Assembly: GCF_018835585.1 (NCBI RefSeq)
Contig: NZ_JAHGVE010000001.1
Span: forward strand, 248,001 to 312,000
Reading direction: 5' to 3'
Length of the DNA stretch: 64,000 bases
Source of the DNA: Pelorhabdus rhamnosifermentans
GTDB lineage: Bacteria; Bacillota; Negativicutes; UMGS1260
Below are positions 26,977-34,935 of this stretch, one piece after another. The notes beneath the pieces are model-generated. The model saw nothing but the letters and a program-made list of their open reading frames with translations. It was not told where the DNA came from and did not search any database. Positions within the stretch are counted from its first letter, which is position 1, and the number at the start of each line of letters is the position of its first letter. The position numbers were made by a program, and so were the translations under genes.

Positions 26977-27190
26977 CTTTTTGCTTAGGTCTGTGGTTGA
27001 AAATCGATGCCAGTCGCAGGCAAAACGATCCACGTAAGGAGTCAAAAAATGATTTTGAGCATGGTGCGGCTTAGAAGTTAGACCTGCCGGCAAAAGAACC
27101 GAGAGAAAGAGTCGTGAGGGGATTAAGTTCCTAGTAGCTAAATTTCCAGCAGGCGAGTGTGGGGGCAAAGACCAGGTCGGCTAAGCATGA
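26970..27190 (+). ncRNA. Candidate structured RNA or long 5' leader
   Basis: A strong promoter is followed by about 220 noncoding bases with several nested pairings. GCTTAG near the 5' end pairs with CTAAGC at 27181-27186, closing the whole region. A stem-loop has GTGG/CCAC, ATCG/CGAT and GCC/GGC nested within about 40 bases. TCAAAA pairs with TTTTGA across a 5-base loop, and CCTGC pairs with GCAGG further on. AGGTCT near the start can also pair with AGACCT, suggesting alternative folds or a pseudoknot. It could be a known large RNA (I thought of the raiA motif or 6S RNA) or a new cis-regulator of the zinc-ribbon gene. I cannot decide by eye. Confidence 0.5.
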
Positions 27191-27225
27191 TGGTTTTAAA
27201 AACATATGGTGAGGGGATATCATCA

Positions 27226-27519
27226 ATGGCTTTCGAAGACAAGACGCTTAAATGCAAGGATTGTGGGTCTGATTTTATTTTCACCGCTGGCGAACAAGAG
27301 TTTTATGCAGAAAAAGGTTTTGAAAATGAACCAGCACGTTGCCGTGATTGTCGTATTGCACGGAAACGCAATCGTGATGGCGGAGATTATCAAGCTCCCC
27401 AACGTGAAATGCATGAAGTAGTTTGTGCTGAATGTGGCGTAGTCACACAAGTACCTTTTAAGCCGCGTAATGATCGTCCGGTATATTGCCGTGACTGTTT
27501 TAACAATCATAGAGGCTAA
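27226..27519 (+). CDS. Small zinc-ribbon protein (double CxxC)
   Basis: This 97 aa protein has two treble-clef/zinc-ribbon units: CKDCGSDF ... CRDCR in the first half and CAECGVV ... CRDCF in the second, each with two CxxC pairs. Proteins of this type are widespread in anaerobic Firmicutes and have no firm function; nucleic-acid binding is a guess. The ATG at 27226 is preceded by GAGGGG at 27211-27216; earlier in-frame starts lie in the structured leader. The gene ends in a terminator at 27551. A broken second copy of this unit is present at 25481-25670. Confidence 0.8.
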   Translation: MAFEDKTLKCKDCGSDFIFTAGEQEFYAEKGFENEPARCRDCRIARKRNRDGGDYQAPQREMHEVVCAECGVVTQVPFKPRNDRPVYCRDCFNNHRG

Positions 27520-27550
27520 GCATTGATTCCTAACATGATAACGAATAGCA

Positions 27551-27576
27551 CCCGACAAGAATGTCGGGTTTTTTTT
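27551..27576 (+). terminator. Rho-independent terminator of the zinc-ribbon gene
   Basis: CCCGAC (27551-27556) and GTCGGG (27563-27568), then eight T. Confidence 0.85.
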
Positions 27577-27587
27577 GACCTTTTTTC

Positions 27588-27617
27588 TTGATTTTTTATG
27601 CACGTTTGATGTATAAT
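27588..27617 (+). promoter_or_regulatory. Sigma-A type promoter of the binding-protein gene
   Basis: TTGATT at 27588-27593, an 18-base spacer and TATAAT at 27612-27617, about 50 bases before the start codon. Confidence 0.55.
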
Positions 27618-27665
27618 TAAAAGAAAATGTACCGTAAATGAAATGATAAATGAGGAGGATAAGAA

Positions 27666-28430
27666 ATGTTAAAGTGTAAGAAGTGGATTGCCTTCGGGTT
27701 AACCTTGATGGTGTCTGTTATGTTAGGCGGGTGCGGTGGTCAGTCAGCGAATTCCAAAGTTTTGAAAGTGGGGATGGATGCTGCTTTTGCACCTTTCGAA
27801 TTTCAAGATGACAAAAGTAATGAGTATGCAGGCTTCGATGTGGATTTAATGAAGGCCATTGGCAAACAGCTTGGCATGGAAGTACAATTCCAAAATATTG
27901 GTTTTGATGGACTTATTCCTGCTTTGGATTCGAATAATATTGATGTCATTGCCTCAGGGATGACGATTAAAGAAGAGCGGAAAAGTAAGGTGACTTTTTC
28001 GCAGCCTTATTTTAAATCGGGTCTATCGATTTTGGTGAAGGGCGATAATCAGACAATTCATTCCTTTAAAGATTTAGAAGGTAAAAAGATTGCAGTGCAA
28101 ATTGGCAGTTCGAGTGCCGATCTTGCTAAGAAGATTGCGAATGCCCAAGTTCGTGAATTTAATACACCGCCTGATGCTTTCATGGAATTAAAAAGCGGTG
28201 GTGTAGAAGCGGTCATCAATGATTTACCAGTCAATCAGGATTATATCAATCATGCGCCAAGCAATGAAGTAAAAATAGTGGGTGATTTGCTGCAAGCCGA
28301 AGATTATGGTTTGGCTGTGGCTAAGAAGAATACGGAACTGGCGAAAAAGATTGATGATGCCTTAAGTACGTTAAAGCAAAATGGCGAATATGATAAAATT
28401 TATCAAAAATGGTTCGGTGCGAAAAAATAA
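27666..28430 (+). CDS. Amino acid ABC transporter substrate-binding lipoprotein
   Basis: The N-terminus has a lipoprotein signal (hydrophobic stretch ending LGGCGG, the lipobox Cys near residue 22). The rest is a class 3 solute-binding protein of 254 aa: VGMDAAFAPFEFQ, GFDVDLMKAIGKQLG and ASGMTIKEERKSKV are typical of glutamine/histidine/arginine-binding GlnH/HisJ types. GAGGAGG precedes the ATG. A terminator at 28437 separates it from the permease gene, so read-through or the second promoter at 28481 sets the ratio of parts. The ligand is probably a polar amino acid; its identity is not readable. Confidence 0.9.
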   Translation: MLKCKKWIAFGLTLMVSVMLGGCGGQSANSKVLKVGMDAAFAPFEFQDDKSNEYAGFDVDLMKAIGKQLGMEVQFQNIGFDGLIPALDSNNIDVIASGMTIKEERKSKVTFSQPYFKSGLSILVKGDNQTIHSFKDLEGKKIAVQIGSSSADLAKKIANAQVREFNTPPDAFMELKSGGVEAVINDLPVNQDYINHAPSNEVKIVGDLLQAEDYGLAVAKKNTELAKKIDDALSTLKQNGEYDKIYQKWFGAKK

Positions 28431-28436
28431 TTTCTA

Positions 28437-28466
28437 AAGTGCCTCCGCAAGGAGGTGCTTTTTTTA
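28437..28466 (+). terminator. Terminator/attenuator between binding-protein and permease genes
   Basis: GCCTCC (28441-28446) with a GCAA loop and GGAGGT, then a run of T. It would lower permease/ATPase expression relative to the binding protein. Confidence 0.7.
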
Positions 28467-28480
28467 TATGCAAAAACTCC

Positions 28481-28510
28481 TTGCACTTTTATCCTAAATC
28501 TATGTATAAT
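28481..28510 (+). promoter_or_regulatory. Sigma-A type promoter of the permease/ATPase pair
   Basis: TTGCAC at 28481-28486, an 18-base spacer and TATAAT at 28505-28510. Confidence 0.55.
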
Positions 28511-28557
28511 TATCAATGAAACAGCATGTAAGCCTGAGCTTGTAAGGAGATTTTGTT

Positions 28558-29223
28558 ATGAATTTTGATTTTCAACTAATAGTAAATTCATTTCCCCTGC
28601 TTTTGGCTGGAGCAGGAATTACTGTTGAAATTACGACAATGAGTGTGACATTTGGCCTTTTAATTGGCATGTTTGTGGGGATTGGGCGTCTTGCAAAGAC
28701 AAAGCTTGTTGCTTGGCCTGCCGCGATTTATGTGGATTTTATTCGTGGCACACCCCTGCTTGTGCAAATTTTTATTATTTATTTTGCTTTGCCCATGATT
28801 GTGGGGCAGCGCATTGATCCTTTTATTGCGGCGATTACAGCTTGCAGTATTAATAGTGGCGCTTATGTGGCGGAGATTTTTCGCGGCGGCATTCAGTCCA
28901 TAGACAAGGGGCAGATGGAAGCGGGTCGTTCCCTTGGCATGACATGGGGGCAGACCATGCGATTTGTGATTTTGCCTCAGGCTTTTAAGCGGATTATTCC
29001 ACCGCTTGGCAACGAATTTATTGCTATGCTCAAGGATTCATCCCTTGTTTCTGTCATTGGTTTTGAAGAACTGACGCGGCGGGGACAGCTGATTATTGCC
29101 CGGACCTACGGTTCGTTTGAAATTTGGCTGACTGTGGCTTTCATTTATTTGGTTATGACGCTAACGATTTCGCGGTTTGTTGCTTATTTGGAGCGGAGGT
29201 ATAAAATCGATGATCCACATTGA
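28558..29223 (+). CDS. Amino acid ABC transporter permease
   Basis: This is a HisM/GlnP-type inner-membrane permease of 221 aa with several hydrophobic segments. [19 protein letters not shown] is the family signature. [19 protein letters not shown] with [10 protein letters not shown] forms the EAA loop that docks the ATPase. The start ATG has AAGGAG upstream. The 3' end overlaps the ATPase gene by 14 bases, so the pair is coupled. With the lipoprotein at 27666 and the ATPase at 29210 it makes a complete polar amino acid importer. Confidence 0.92.
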   Translation: MNFDFQLIVNSFPLLLAGAGITVEITTMSVTFGLLIGMFVGIGRLAKTKLVAWPAAIYVDFIRGTPLLVQIFIIYFALPMIVGQRIDPFIAAITACSINSGAYVAEIFRGGIQSIDKGQMEAGRSLGMTWGQTMRFVILPQAFKRIIPPLGNEFIAMLKDSSLVSVIGFEELTRRGQLIIARTYGSFEIWLTVAFIYLVMTLTISRFVAYLERRYKIDDPH

Positions 29224-29929
29224 GAATATTCATAAACAATTTGGCGATCTTCAGGTTCTGAAGGGGATTGATCTTCAGGTGGCTGAAAAAGAAGTGGTTG
29301 TCATTATTGGTCCGAGTGGTTCTGGAAAGAGTACGCTGCTCCGGTGTATGAACTATTTGGAAGAACCCACAGACGGACTGATTACGGTCGATGGCATTTC
29401 GCTGACAAGTGAGGCGAATATTAATAAGGTCAGGGAAGAAGTCGGTATGGTTTTTCAGCGCTTTAACTTGTTCCCCCATATGACGGTCCTTGATAATATT
29501 ACACTGGCTCCTATGAAGGTTCGTAAATTAGCAAAGTCTGCTGCCCAAGGGGCGGCGCGGACTTTATTAACGAAGGTTGGCTTGTCTGATAAGGCGGAGG
29601 CTTATCCTGAACAGCTTTCAGGAGGACAGCAGCAGCGGGTAGCCATTGCTCGGGCACTAGCCATGCGGCCCAAGGTCATGCTGTTTGATGAACCGACTTC
29701 GGCTCTTGATCCGGAGATGATTAATGAAGTCCTGGATGTTATGAGGGATCTGGCTCGTGAGGGTATGACCATGGTCGTTGTGACTCACGAAATGGGTTTT
29801 GCCAAAGAAGTAGGGGACCGTGTTGTTTTTATGGATGGCGGAAAAATTGTGGAAGAGGGTCAGCCTGAACAGATTTTTGGTCATCCCCAGGAAGAAAGGA
29901 CTCGCGCATTTTTGTCGAAAATTCTGTAG
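29210..29929 (+). CDS. Amino acid ABC transporter ATPase
   Basis: This 239 aa ABC ATPase of the GlnQ/HisP class powers the importer encoded just upstream. Walker A is GPSGSGKST, the Q-loop is [12 protein letters not shown], the signature is LSGGQQQR and Walker B is [14 protein letters not shown]; the H-loop is VVTHEMGFA. The ATG at 29210 follows GGAGG (29195-29199) inside the end of the permease gene; longer in-frame starts are unlikely. All catalytic residues are present. Confidence 0.95.
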   Translation: MIHIENIHKQFGDLQVLKGIDLQVAEKEVVVIIGPSGSGKSTLLRCMNYLEEPTDGLITVDGISLTSEANINKVREEVGMVFQRFNLFPHMTVLDNITLAPMKVRKLAKSAAQGAARTLLTKVGLSDKAEAYPEQLSGGQQQRVAIARALAMRPKVMLFDEPTSALDPEMINEVLDVMRDLAREGMTMVVVTHEMGFAKEVGDRVVFMDGGKIVEEGQPEQIFGHPQEERTRAFLSKIL

Positions 29930-29980
29930 ACCTTAGAAATGAAAACTGCACGGGATTCGTATGGCTAGTGCTCCACTGTT

Positions 29981-30030
29981 CTACTTGCTTCCCGCTTATA
30001 GCAAAACAATTCCTGTGCCTGGTTAGTGTT
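29981..30030 (+). repeat. Imperfect dispersed repeat, copy 1
   Basis: This stretch, with the core CCGCTTATAG and CTGTGCCTG, resembles 46059-46104 over about 45 bases with several mismatches. It is noncoding and its nature is unknown. Confidence 0.45.
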
Positions 30031-30031
30031 T

Positions 30032-30056
30032 GAAAAGACCGTGTTAGCGGTCTTTT
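30032..30056 (+). terminator. Terminator-like hairpin after the ABC operon
   Basis: GAAAAGACC (30032-30040) pairs with GGTCTTTTC (30049-30057 region), then a T-rich stretch. Confidence 0.7.
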
Positions 30057-30090
30057 CTTATTTTTTTATTAAAATGTTGTTAAGATTCAT

Positions 30091-30119
30091 ACAGGAATTA
30101 TTAAAGGCGTGGTGAATTA
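30091..30119 (+). promoter_or_regulatory. Candidate sigma-H promoter of hpf
   Basis: ACAGGAATT (30091-30099) matches the sigma-H -35 consensus RNAGGAWWW. After 11 bases, GGTGAATTA (30111-30119) matches RNNGAATWW. In Bacillus subtilis hpf (yvyD) is under sigma-H and sigma-B control, so the match is biologically sensible. Confidence 0.6.
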
Positions 30120-30155
30120 TACTAGTAGGAGACAGGAAAGAAGGGGATGTTATTC

Positions 30156-30683
30156 ATGAAAATGAACGTACGCGGAAAAAACATCGAAATTACGCCAGCT
30201 TTACGAGATTATGTCGAAAAACGCGTAGGTAAAATCACAAAATATTTTGATGCTATTGGTGATATTTCTGCCGTCCTCAAAGTGGAAAAAGGTCATCATA
30301 TTGTGGAGGTCACTGTACCGATTAATGGCATGCTATTACGGGGTGAAGAATCGACAAATGATATGTACACTTCCATTGATCTCGTTGTTGACAAAATTGA
30401 AAAACAAATAGAAAAATATAAAACGAAAATTTCTCGTAAGCTGAGATCCGGAACCTTTCGGGGTGATTTGGTACCGAATGTGAAAGAGACGGATCAAGAA
30501 GAATTTAAACTTGTACGGACGAAACGGTTTGCTGTGAAACCCATGGCAGCGGAAGAGGCCATTATGCAAATGAATCTTATTCATCATGATTTCTATGTTT
30601 TTATGAATTCCGAATCAGAAGAGGTCAATGTGATTTATCGTCGTAGGGACGGAAATTACGGTCTCATTGAACCGGAGTTTTAA
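30156..30683 (+). CDS. hpf: Ribosome hibernation promoting factor, long form
   Basis: This protein binds the 30S subunit and dimerises ribosomes into inactive 100S particles in stationary phase. The N-terminal domain starts MNVRGKNIEITPALRDYVEK and spans about 100 residues. The C-terminal dimerisation domain (about 120-175) holds [17 protein letters not shown] and [13 protein letters not shown]. At 175 aa it is the long form, normal for Firmicutes. The ATG at 30156 is 9 bases from AAGGGG; the ATG at 30147 abuts that site. The last 40 codons, terminator and downstream promoter recur after fliB at 32098. Confidence 0.93.
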   Translation: MKMNVRGKNIEITPALRDYVEKRVGKITKYFDAIGDISAVLKVEKGHHIVEVTVPINGMLLRGEESTNDMYTSIDLVVDKIEKQIEKYKTKISRKLRSGTFRGDLVPNVKETDQEEFKLVRTKRFAVKPMAAEEAIMQMNLIHHDFYVFMNSESEEVNVIYRRRDGNYGLIEPEF

Positions 30684-30710
30684 CTTAAAATTAAATATGT
30701 TATTAGGAAA

Positions 30711-30735
30711 AGCTGGGGAAAATTCCCGGCTTTTT
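30711..30735 (+). terminator. Rho-independent terminator of hpf
   Basis: GCTGGG (30712-30717) pairs with CCCGGC (30725-30730), followed by five T. Confidence 0.8.
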
Positions 30736-30754
30736 ACCTTTAGACAGGTATTTT

Positions 30755-30783
30755 TTGACTTTTCATAGACCTCCTGTTAAAAT
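30755..30783 (+). promoter_or_regulatory. Sigma-A type promoter of fliB
   Basis: TTGACT (30755-30760), a 17-base spacer and TAAAAT (30778-30783). It is a copy of the secA promoter at 32300. Confidence 0.65.
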
Positions 30784-30852
30784 CATATTGCTAAGAATGT
30801 TAGAAAGGGCACAACTGTTAGCTGGGTGTTATTATAAGGGAGAGGTGACTTG

Positions 30853-32091
30853 ATGCAAGGGAAGATGAGACCTATTTTACAACCTCATTACATGGAAAAA
30901 TTTCACTGTATTAGTGAACAATGTGAAGATTGTTGTTGCATGGGGTGGCAAGTTCCAATTGATCATAAGACTTATCAAAAATATCGCAATTGTTCGGATA
31001 AAATTTTACAGCCCCAAATGCATCAGCAAATTACTCGTGTTCGCACTAATGCCAGTGAATTTAATTATGCTAAAGTAAGACTTAACGAAGAGAGTAGCTG
31101 TCCATTTTTGGATGAGGAACGATTGTGTTCCATTCAACGGAGACTGGGTGAAAAATATCTTTCCATTACATGTACCACCTATCCTCGAGTGACAAATCTT
31201 GTGGGTGGAAAAATGGAAAAGTCATTAACTGTATCTTGTCCAGAGGCGGCACGGTTAGTTTTATTAAATTCCGCATTGATGGAATTTGATCAAGCTGAAG
31301 AGGACAGCGCGATACGAAATCATGTGTTATATAAAGTAAATCCTGATGCTGTCTGTGTATCACCAAGCAAGTATTTCTGGGATATGCGGATATTTATTAT
31401 TACATTATTGCAGGATCGTTCTTATTTTTTATGGCAAAGACTGATTATCTTGGGACTCTTTTGCCAGCATCTGACGGACTTGGTTAGTCAGGGAAAAAGT
31501 CATGATATTTTGCAAGCTATTACTCTTTATACTCATCGCGTACAGACAGGGGCTTATCGCGAGGAGTTGGAAAGGGCTCCCAAGAACATTATTGTTCAAA
31601 TGGAATTATTTAATTTGTTGATTAAATGTCGGTTGGAAGGCGTGGTGAAAAGTCAGCGATTTGTAGAGTGTTTTAAGGACTTTTTTAATGGCATGGATTA
31701 TGCGACCGGAGATAGTGAAGAACAGCTTGCTTTGCGTTATGAAAAAGCTTTTACACAATTTTATCAACCCTTTATGGGACAACATGAATATATTATGGAA
31801 AACTACCTTGTTAATTATGTCTTTAAGGAGTTGTTCCCTGTTCAGGGGCAAGGGCATATCTTTGATAATTATGTTTTGCTTGTTGTTCATTTTGCTATGA
31901 TGAAAATACTGTTGACAGGTATGGCCGCTTTTTATAAGGAAAAATTTTCCGCCGATCATGTGATGAAAGCTTTTCAGTCGTACTCTAAAGAAGTTGAACA
32001 TAATAAAAACTATTTGCTGGTAGTTATTCAATTTTTGGAAAGTAATCATTTTAATACGATGCCTTATATGAATGCTTTGATTAAGAATTGA
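30853..32091 (+). CDS. fliB: FliB-type flagellin lysine N-methylase
   Basis: The N-terminal cysteine pattern CISEQCEDCCCMGW, followed by CPFLDEERLCSIQ and CTTYPR, is that of the FliB/YkgJ-like cysteine-rich family; FliB methylates lysines on flagellin. The length (412 aa) agrees with FliB. The ATG at 30853 has GGGAGAGG upstream; a TTG at 30850 is adjacent. No flagellin gene is in the window. The gene separates hpf from secA and is bracketed by 3'-hpf repeats, so it is a recent insertion. It fits with the glycan island as a second flagellin-modifying function. Confidence 0.8.
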   Translation: MQGKMRPILQPHYMEKFHCISEQCEDCCCMGWQVPIDHKTYQKYRNCSDKILQPQMHQQITRVRTNASEFNYAKVRLNEESSCPFLDEERLCSIQRRLGEKYLSITCTTYPRVTNLVGGKMEKSLTVSCPEAARLVLLNSALMEFDQAEEDSAIRNHVLYKVNPDAVCVSPSKYFWDMRIFIITLLQDRSYFLWQRLIILGLFCQHLTDLVSQGKSHDILQAITLYTHRVQTGAYREELERAPKNIIVQMELFNLLIKCRLEGVVKSQRFVECFKDFFNGMDYATGDSEEQLALRYEKAFTQFYQPFMGQHEYIMENYLVNYVFKELFPVQGQGHIFDNYVLLVVHFAMMKILLTGMAAFYKEKFSADHVMKAFQSYSKEVEHNKNYLLVVIQFLESNHFNTMPYMNALIKN

Positions 32092-32251
32092 CCTGTAATT
32101 ATGCAAATGAATCTGATTCATCATGATTTCTATGTTTTTATGAATTCCGAATCAGAAGAGGTCAATGTGATTTATCGTCGTAGAGACGGAAATTATGGTC
32201 TCATCGAACCCGAGTTTTGAACTTACAATTAAATATGTTATACTAGGGAAA

Positions 32252-32274
32252 GCCGGGAAAATCTCCCGGCTTTT
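32252..32274 (+). terminator. Terminator in the hpf fragment (serves fliB)
   Basis: GCCGGG (32252-32257) pairs with CCCGGC (32265-32270), then four T. The stem stays paired although its bases differ from the R1 copy. Confidence 0.75.
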
Positions 32275-32299
32275 ACCTTTGAATCGGATGAACCACTTT

Positions 32300-32328
32300 T
32301 TGACTTTTCATAGACCGTCTGTTAAAAT
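32300..32328 (+). promoter_or_regulatory. Sigma-A type promoter of secA
   Basis: TTGACT (32300-32305), a 17-base spacer and TAAAAT (32323-32328), about 95 bases before the secA start. Confidence 0.65.
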
Positions 32329-32421
32329 CATATAATAGGCAAAGGTATAGCCTGGCTGCTTGTTGAGCCGCTATTTTTTAGCTATAGAATTTTGGTATCC
32401 TGACTAGGGAGTTGATAGGTC

Positions 32422-34932
32422 TTGTTGAATTTTTTAAAGAAATTACTTGGTGATGATAATGAAAAAGAAATCAAGCGGATGCAGCGTTATGTAGATGAGA
32501 TTAATGAACTTGAAGCGACGATGACAGGGATGAGTGATGTCAAACTTGTGGCGAAGACGAAGGAGTTTCAAGGGCGCTTGGCTGACGGTGAAACGCTTGA
32601 AGATATTTTGTCTGAAGCTTTTGCTGTTGTTCGGGAGGCTTCGCGGCGTGTTCTGGGTATGCGTCATTTTGATGTGCAGCTGTTAGGCGGTGTGACTCTT
32701 CATGAAGGCAATATTGCTGAGATGCGTACAGGTGAAGGTAAGACACTTGTGGCAACGCTTCCTGTGTATTTAAATGCCTTGACAGGCAAGGGCGTTCATG
32801 TCGTGACAGTGAATGACTACTTGGCTCGCCGTGACAGTGAATGGATGGGAAAACTTTATCGTTTTCTTGGTCTGTCTGTAGGTCTTATTGTGCATGGATT
32901 GGATTTTGCTGAACGCAAAATGGCTTATGCTGCCGATGTTACATATGGTACGAATAATGAGTTCGGTTTTGACTATCTTCGTGATAATATGGTTGTACAG
33001 CGTGATCAGATGGTGCAGCGACCGTTAAATTATGGCATTGTCGATGAAGTAGACAGTATTTTAATTGATGAGGCGCGGACACCGCTGATTATTTCCGGAC
33101 CAGGGGAAAAATCAACGGAGCTTTATGCCAAGTTGTCTAAAGTTGCGCCGAAAATGGTGGCTGAGACAGATTATACGATTGATGAAAAAGCCCATACGGT
33201 GGCACCGAATGAAGCGGGTATTGCCAAGGCTGAAAAACTGCTAGGCGTTACTAATTTGTATGATGCGGAAAACATCGAATTGTCGCACCATTTTAATCAG
33301 GCTCTCAGGGCACAGTTTTTGATGAAACGCGATAAGGACTATGTTGTAAAAGACGGCGAAGTCGTGATTGTCGATGAGTTTACGGGTCGCCTTATGTTTG
33401 GTCGCCGTTATTCCGATGGACTTCATCAGGCCATAGAAGCTAAAGAAGGCGTGAAGATTGAACGGGAAAGCCAGACGCTGGCCTCCATTACTTTCCAGAA
33501 TTATTTCCGTATGTACGAAAAACTGTCTGGTATGACAGGTACAGCGAAAACGGAAGAAGCAGAGTTTCGGAAAATTTATCAGCTTGATGTCATTATTATG
33601 CCAACGAACAAACCGATCATGCGGACGGACTTTCCTGATGTGATTTATAAAAATAAGAAGGCAAAATATAAAGCTGTTGTGGAAGATATTGTGGAGACGC
33701 ACCGCAAAGGCCAGCCAATGCTTGTGGGGACGACATCTATTGTGCAGTCAGAGGCTTTAAGTGATTTGCTGAAAAAACGCGGCGTCCCTCATAATGTATT
33801 GAATGCCAAGTTCCATGAGATGGAGGCCCAGATTGTGGCGCAAGCCGGTCAGATGGGGGCTGTTACTATTGCGACGAATATGGCTGGTCGTGGGACAGAT
33901 ATTGTCCTTGGTGAGGGCGTAGCCGAAGTGGGCGGTCTTCATATTATCGGTACGGAACGACATGAAAGCCGTCGTATTGATAATCAGTTGCGTGGACGTG
34001 CCGGACGGCAGGGTGATCCTGGTTCATCGCGGTTCTATCTGTCCCTTGAAGATGATCTTATGCGTCTCTTTGGCTCCGATAATATTGCCGGGATTATGGA
34101 AAAGTTGGGTATGGAAGAAGACGAACCGATTGAGCACCCTTTAATTAGCCGGTCCATTGAACAGGCTCAGAAAAAGGTGGAAGGACGTAACTTTGATATT
34201 CGGAAACAAGTGCTGGAATATGACGATGTCATGAATCAGCAGCGCGAAGTCATTTACAGCCAACGCCGTCAGATCTTGATGGGCGAAAATATGCGTCCTC
34301 ATATTTTCCCGATGATTGAGAAAATCATTGAACAGGGCATGGATCTCTATGCGAACGAGAAAGTTTATGAGGAAGAGTGGGATCTTGCCGGTCTAATTAA
34401 TTACAGTGAGGAATATTTTGCTGTTGAGGGTCGGTTGAAAGCGGAAGAGCTGGCAAAACTCAGTCGCTTTGAACTTCAGGAAGATTTAGTGAAGGCCGCG
34501 ACTGAGGCTTATGATGCCCGTGAAGCGCTGTTTGGCGAAGAAACGATGCGGGAACTTGAAAAGGTCATTATGCTCAAGGTTGTCGATGATAAATGGATGG
34601 AGCATTTGGATGCCATGGAAATGCTTCGTCAGGGGATTGGACTTCGGGCTTATGGTCAGAAGAATCCTTTGATTGAATATAAACTGGAAGCTTATGATAT
34701 GTTCCAGCAAATGATTGAGCATATTCAAGATGAAATTGTAAAATATATTTACCGTGTCAATGTGATGACACAACAGCCTCAGGCTGCGGATCGGCTGCAT
34801 GATGCAAGGACTTCCCATGGTGAAGAGGAAGAACATGTGAAATCGCCGATTGTGAATCATGATAAGGTGGGCCGCAATGATCTTTGTCCTTGCGGATCAG
34901 GCAAAAAATATAAGAATTGTTGTGGGAGATGA
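32422..34932 (+). CDS. secA: Preprotein translocase ATPase SecA
   Basis: SecA drives export of unfolded proteins through SecYEG. The 836 aa protein has all landmarks: [14 protein letters not shown] (Walker A), [25 protein letters not shown] (DEAD box and linker), a TAKTEEAEF segment, [10 protein letters not shown] and [13 protein letters not shown] (motifs V and VI), and the C-terminal zinc motif [14 protein letters not shown]. No ATG is available: the frame opens with two TTG codons (32422 and 32425), and either may be used. The gene sits directly before prfB, as is usual in Firmicutes, with 3 bases between the stop and the TTG of prfB. Confidence 0.97.
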   Translation: MLNFLKKLLGDDNEKEIKRMQRYVDEINELEATMTGMSDVKLVAKTKEFQGRLADGETLEDILSEAFAVVREASRRVLGMRHFDVQLLGGVTLHEGNIAEMRTGEGKTLVATLPVYLNALTGKGVHVVTVNDYLARRDSEWMGKLYRFLGLSVGLIVHGLDFAERKMAYAADVTYGTNNEFGFDYLRDNMVVQRDQMVQRPLNYGIVDEVDSILIDEARTPLIISGPGEKSTELYAKLSKVAPKMVAETDYTIDEKAHTVAPNEAGIAKAEKLLGVTNLYDAENIELSHHFNQALRAQFLMKRDKDYVVKDGEVVIVDEFTGRLMFGRRYSDGLHQAIEAKEGVKIERESQTLASITFQNYFRMYEKLSGMTGTAKTEEAEFRKIYQLDVIIMPTNKPIMRTDFPDVIYKNKKAKYKAVVEDIVETHRKGQPMLVGTTSIVQSEALSDLLKKRGVPHNVLNAKFHEMEAQIVAQAGQMGAVTIATNMAGRGTDIVLGEGVAEVGGLHIIGTERHESRRIDNQLRGRAGRQGDPGSSRFYLSLEDDLMRLFGSDNIAGIMEKLGMEEDEPIEHPLISRSIEQAQKKVEGRNFDIRKQVLEYDDVMNQQREVIYSQRRQILMGENMRPHIFPMIEKIIEQGMDLYANEKVYEEEWDLAGLINYSEEYFAVEGRLKAEELAKLSRFELQEDLVKAATEAYDAREALFGEETMRELEKVIMLKVVDDKWMEHLDAMEMLRQGIGLRAYGQKNPLIEYKLEAYDMFQQMIEHIQDEIVKYIYRVNVMTQQPQAADRLHDARTSHGEEEEHVKSPIVNHDKVGRNDLCPCGSGKKYKNCCGR

Positions 34933-34935
34933 GTT

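Larger units (their letters stand above)
30561..30787 (+). repeat. Direct repeat R1: hpf 3' end, terminator and promoter
   Basis: It is closely matched by 32098-32332. It covers the last 40 hpf codons, the hairpin terminator and a TTGACT/TAAAAT promoter. In the coding part the five base changes are all synonymous. Confidence 0.9.
32098..32332 (+). pseudogene. Orphan 3' fragment of hpf (repeat R2)
   Basis: The fragment begins 7 bases after the fliB stop and encodes the last 40 residues of HPF in an otherwise startless frame, ending in TGA (one inserted base relative to the TAA of the intact gene). It differs from the intact gene by CTT/CTG, AGG/AGA, TAC/TAT, ATT/ATC and CCG/CCC, all silent. 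A terminator and the secA promoter follow as in R1. Confidence 0.9.

Noticed and set aside
26977-27190. Cobalamin riboswitch in the zinc-ribbon leader, because of a TTAGACCTGCC stretch resembling the B12 box
   Set aside because: The other conserved B12 elements, in particular a GCCACTG segment upstream, are not in the expected places and the downstream gene has no link to cobalamin.
31606-32124. Open frame of 172 codons on the minus strand across the end of fliB and the hpf fragment
   Set aside because: It is antisense to conserved fliB sequence, lacks a ribosome site and has low-complexity composition typical of an AT-rich shadow frame.
33241-33702. Open frame of 153 codons on the minus strand within secA
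   Set aside because: secA is intact and highly conserved here; the antisense frame is a by-product of its codon usage.
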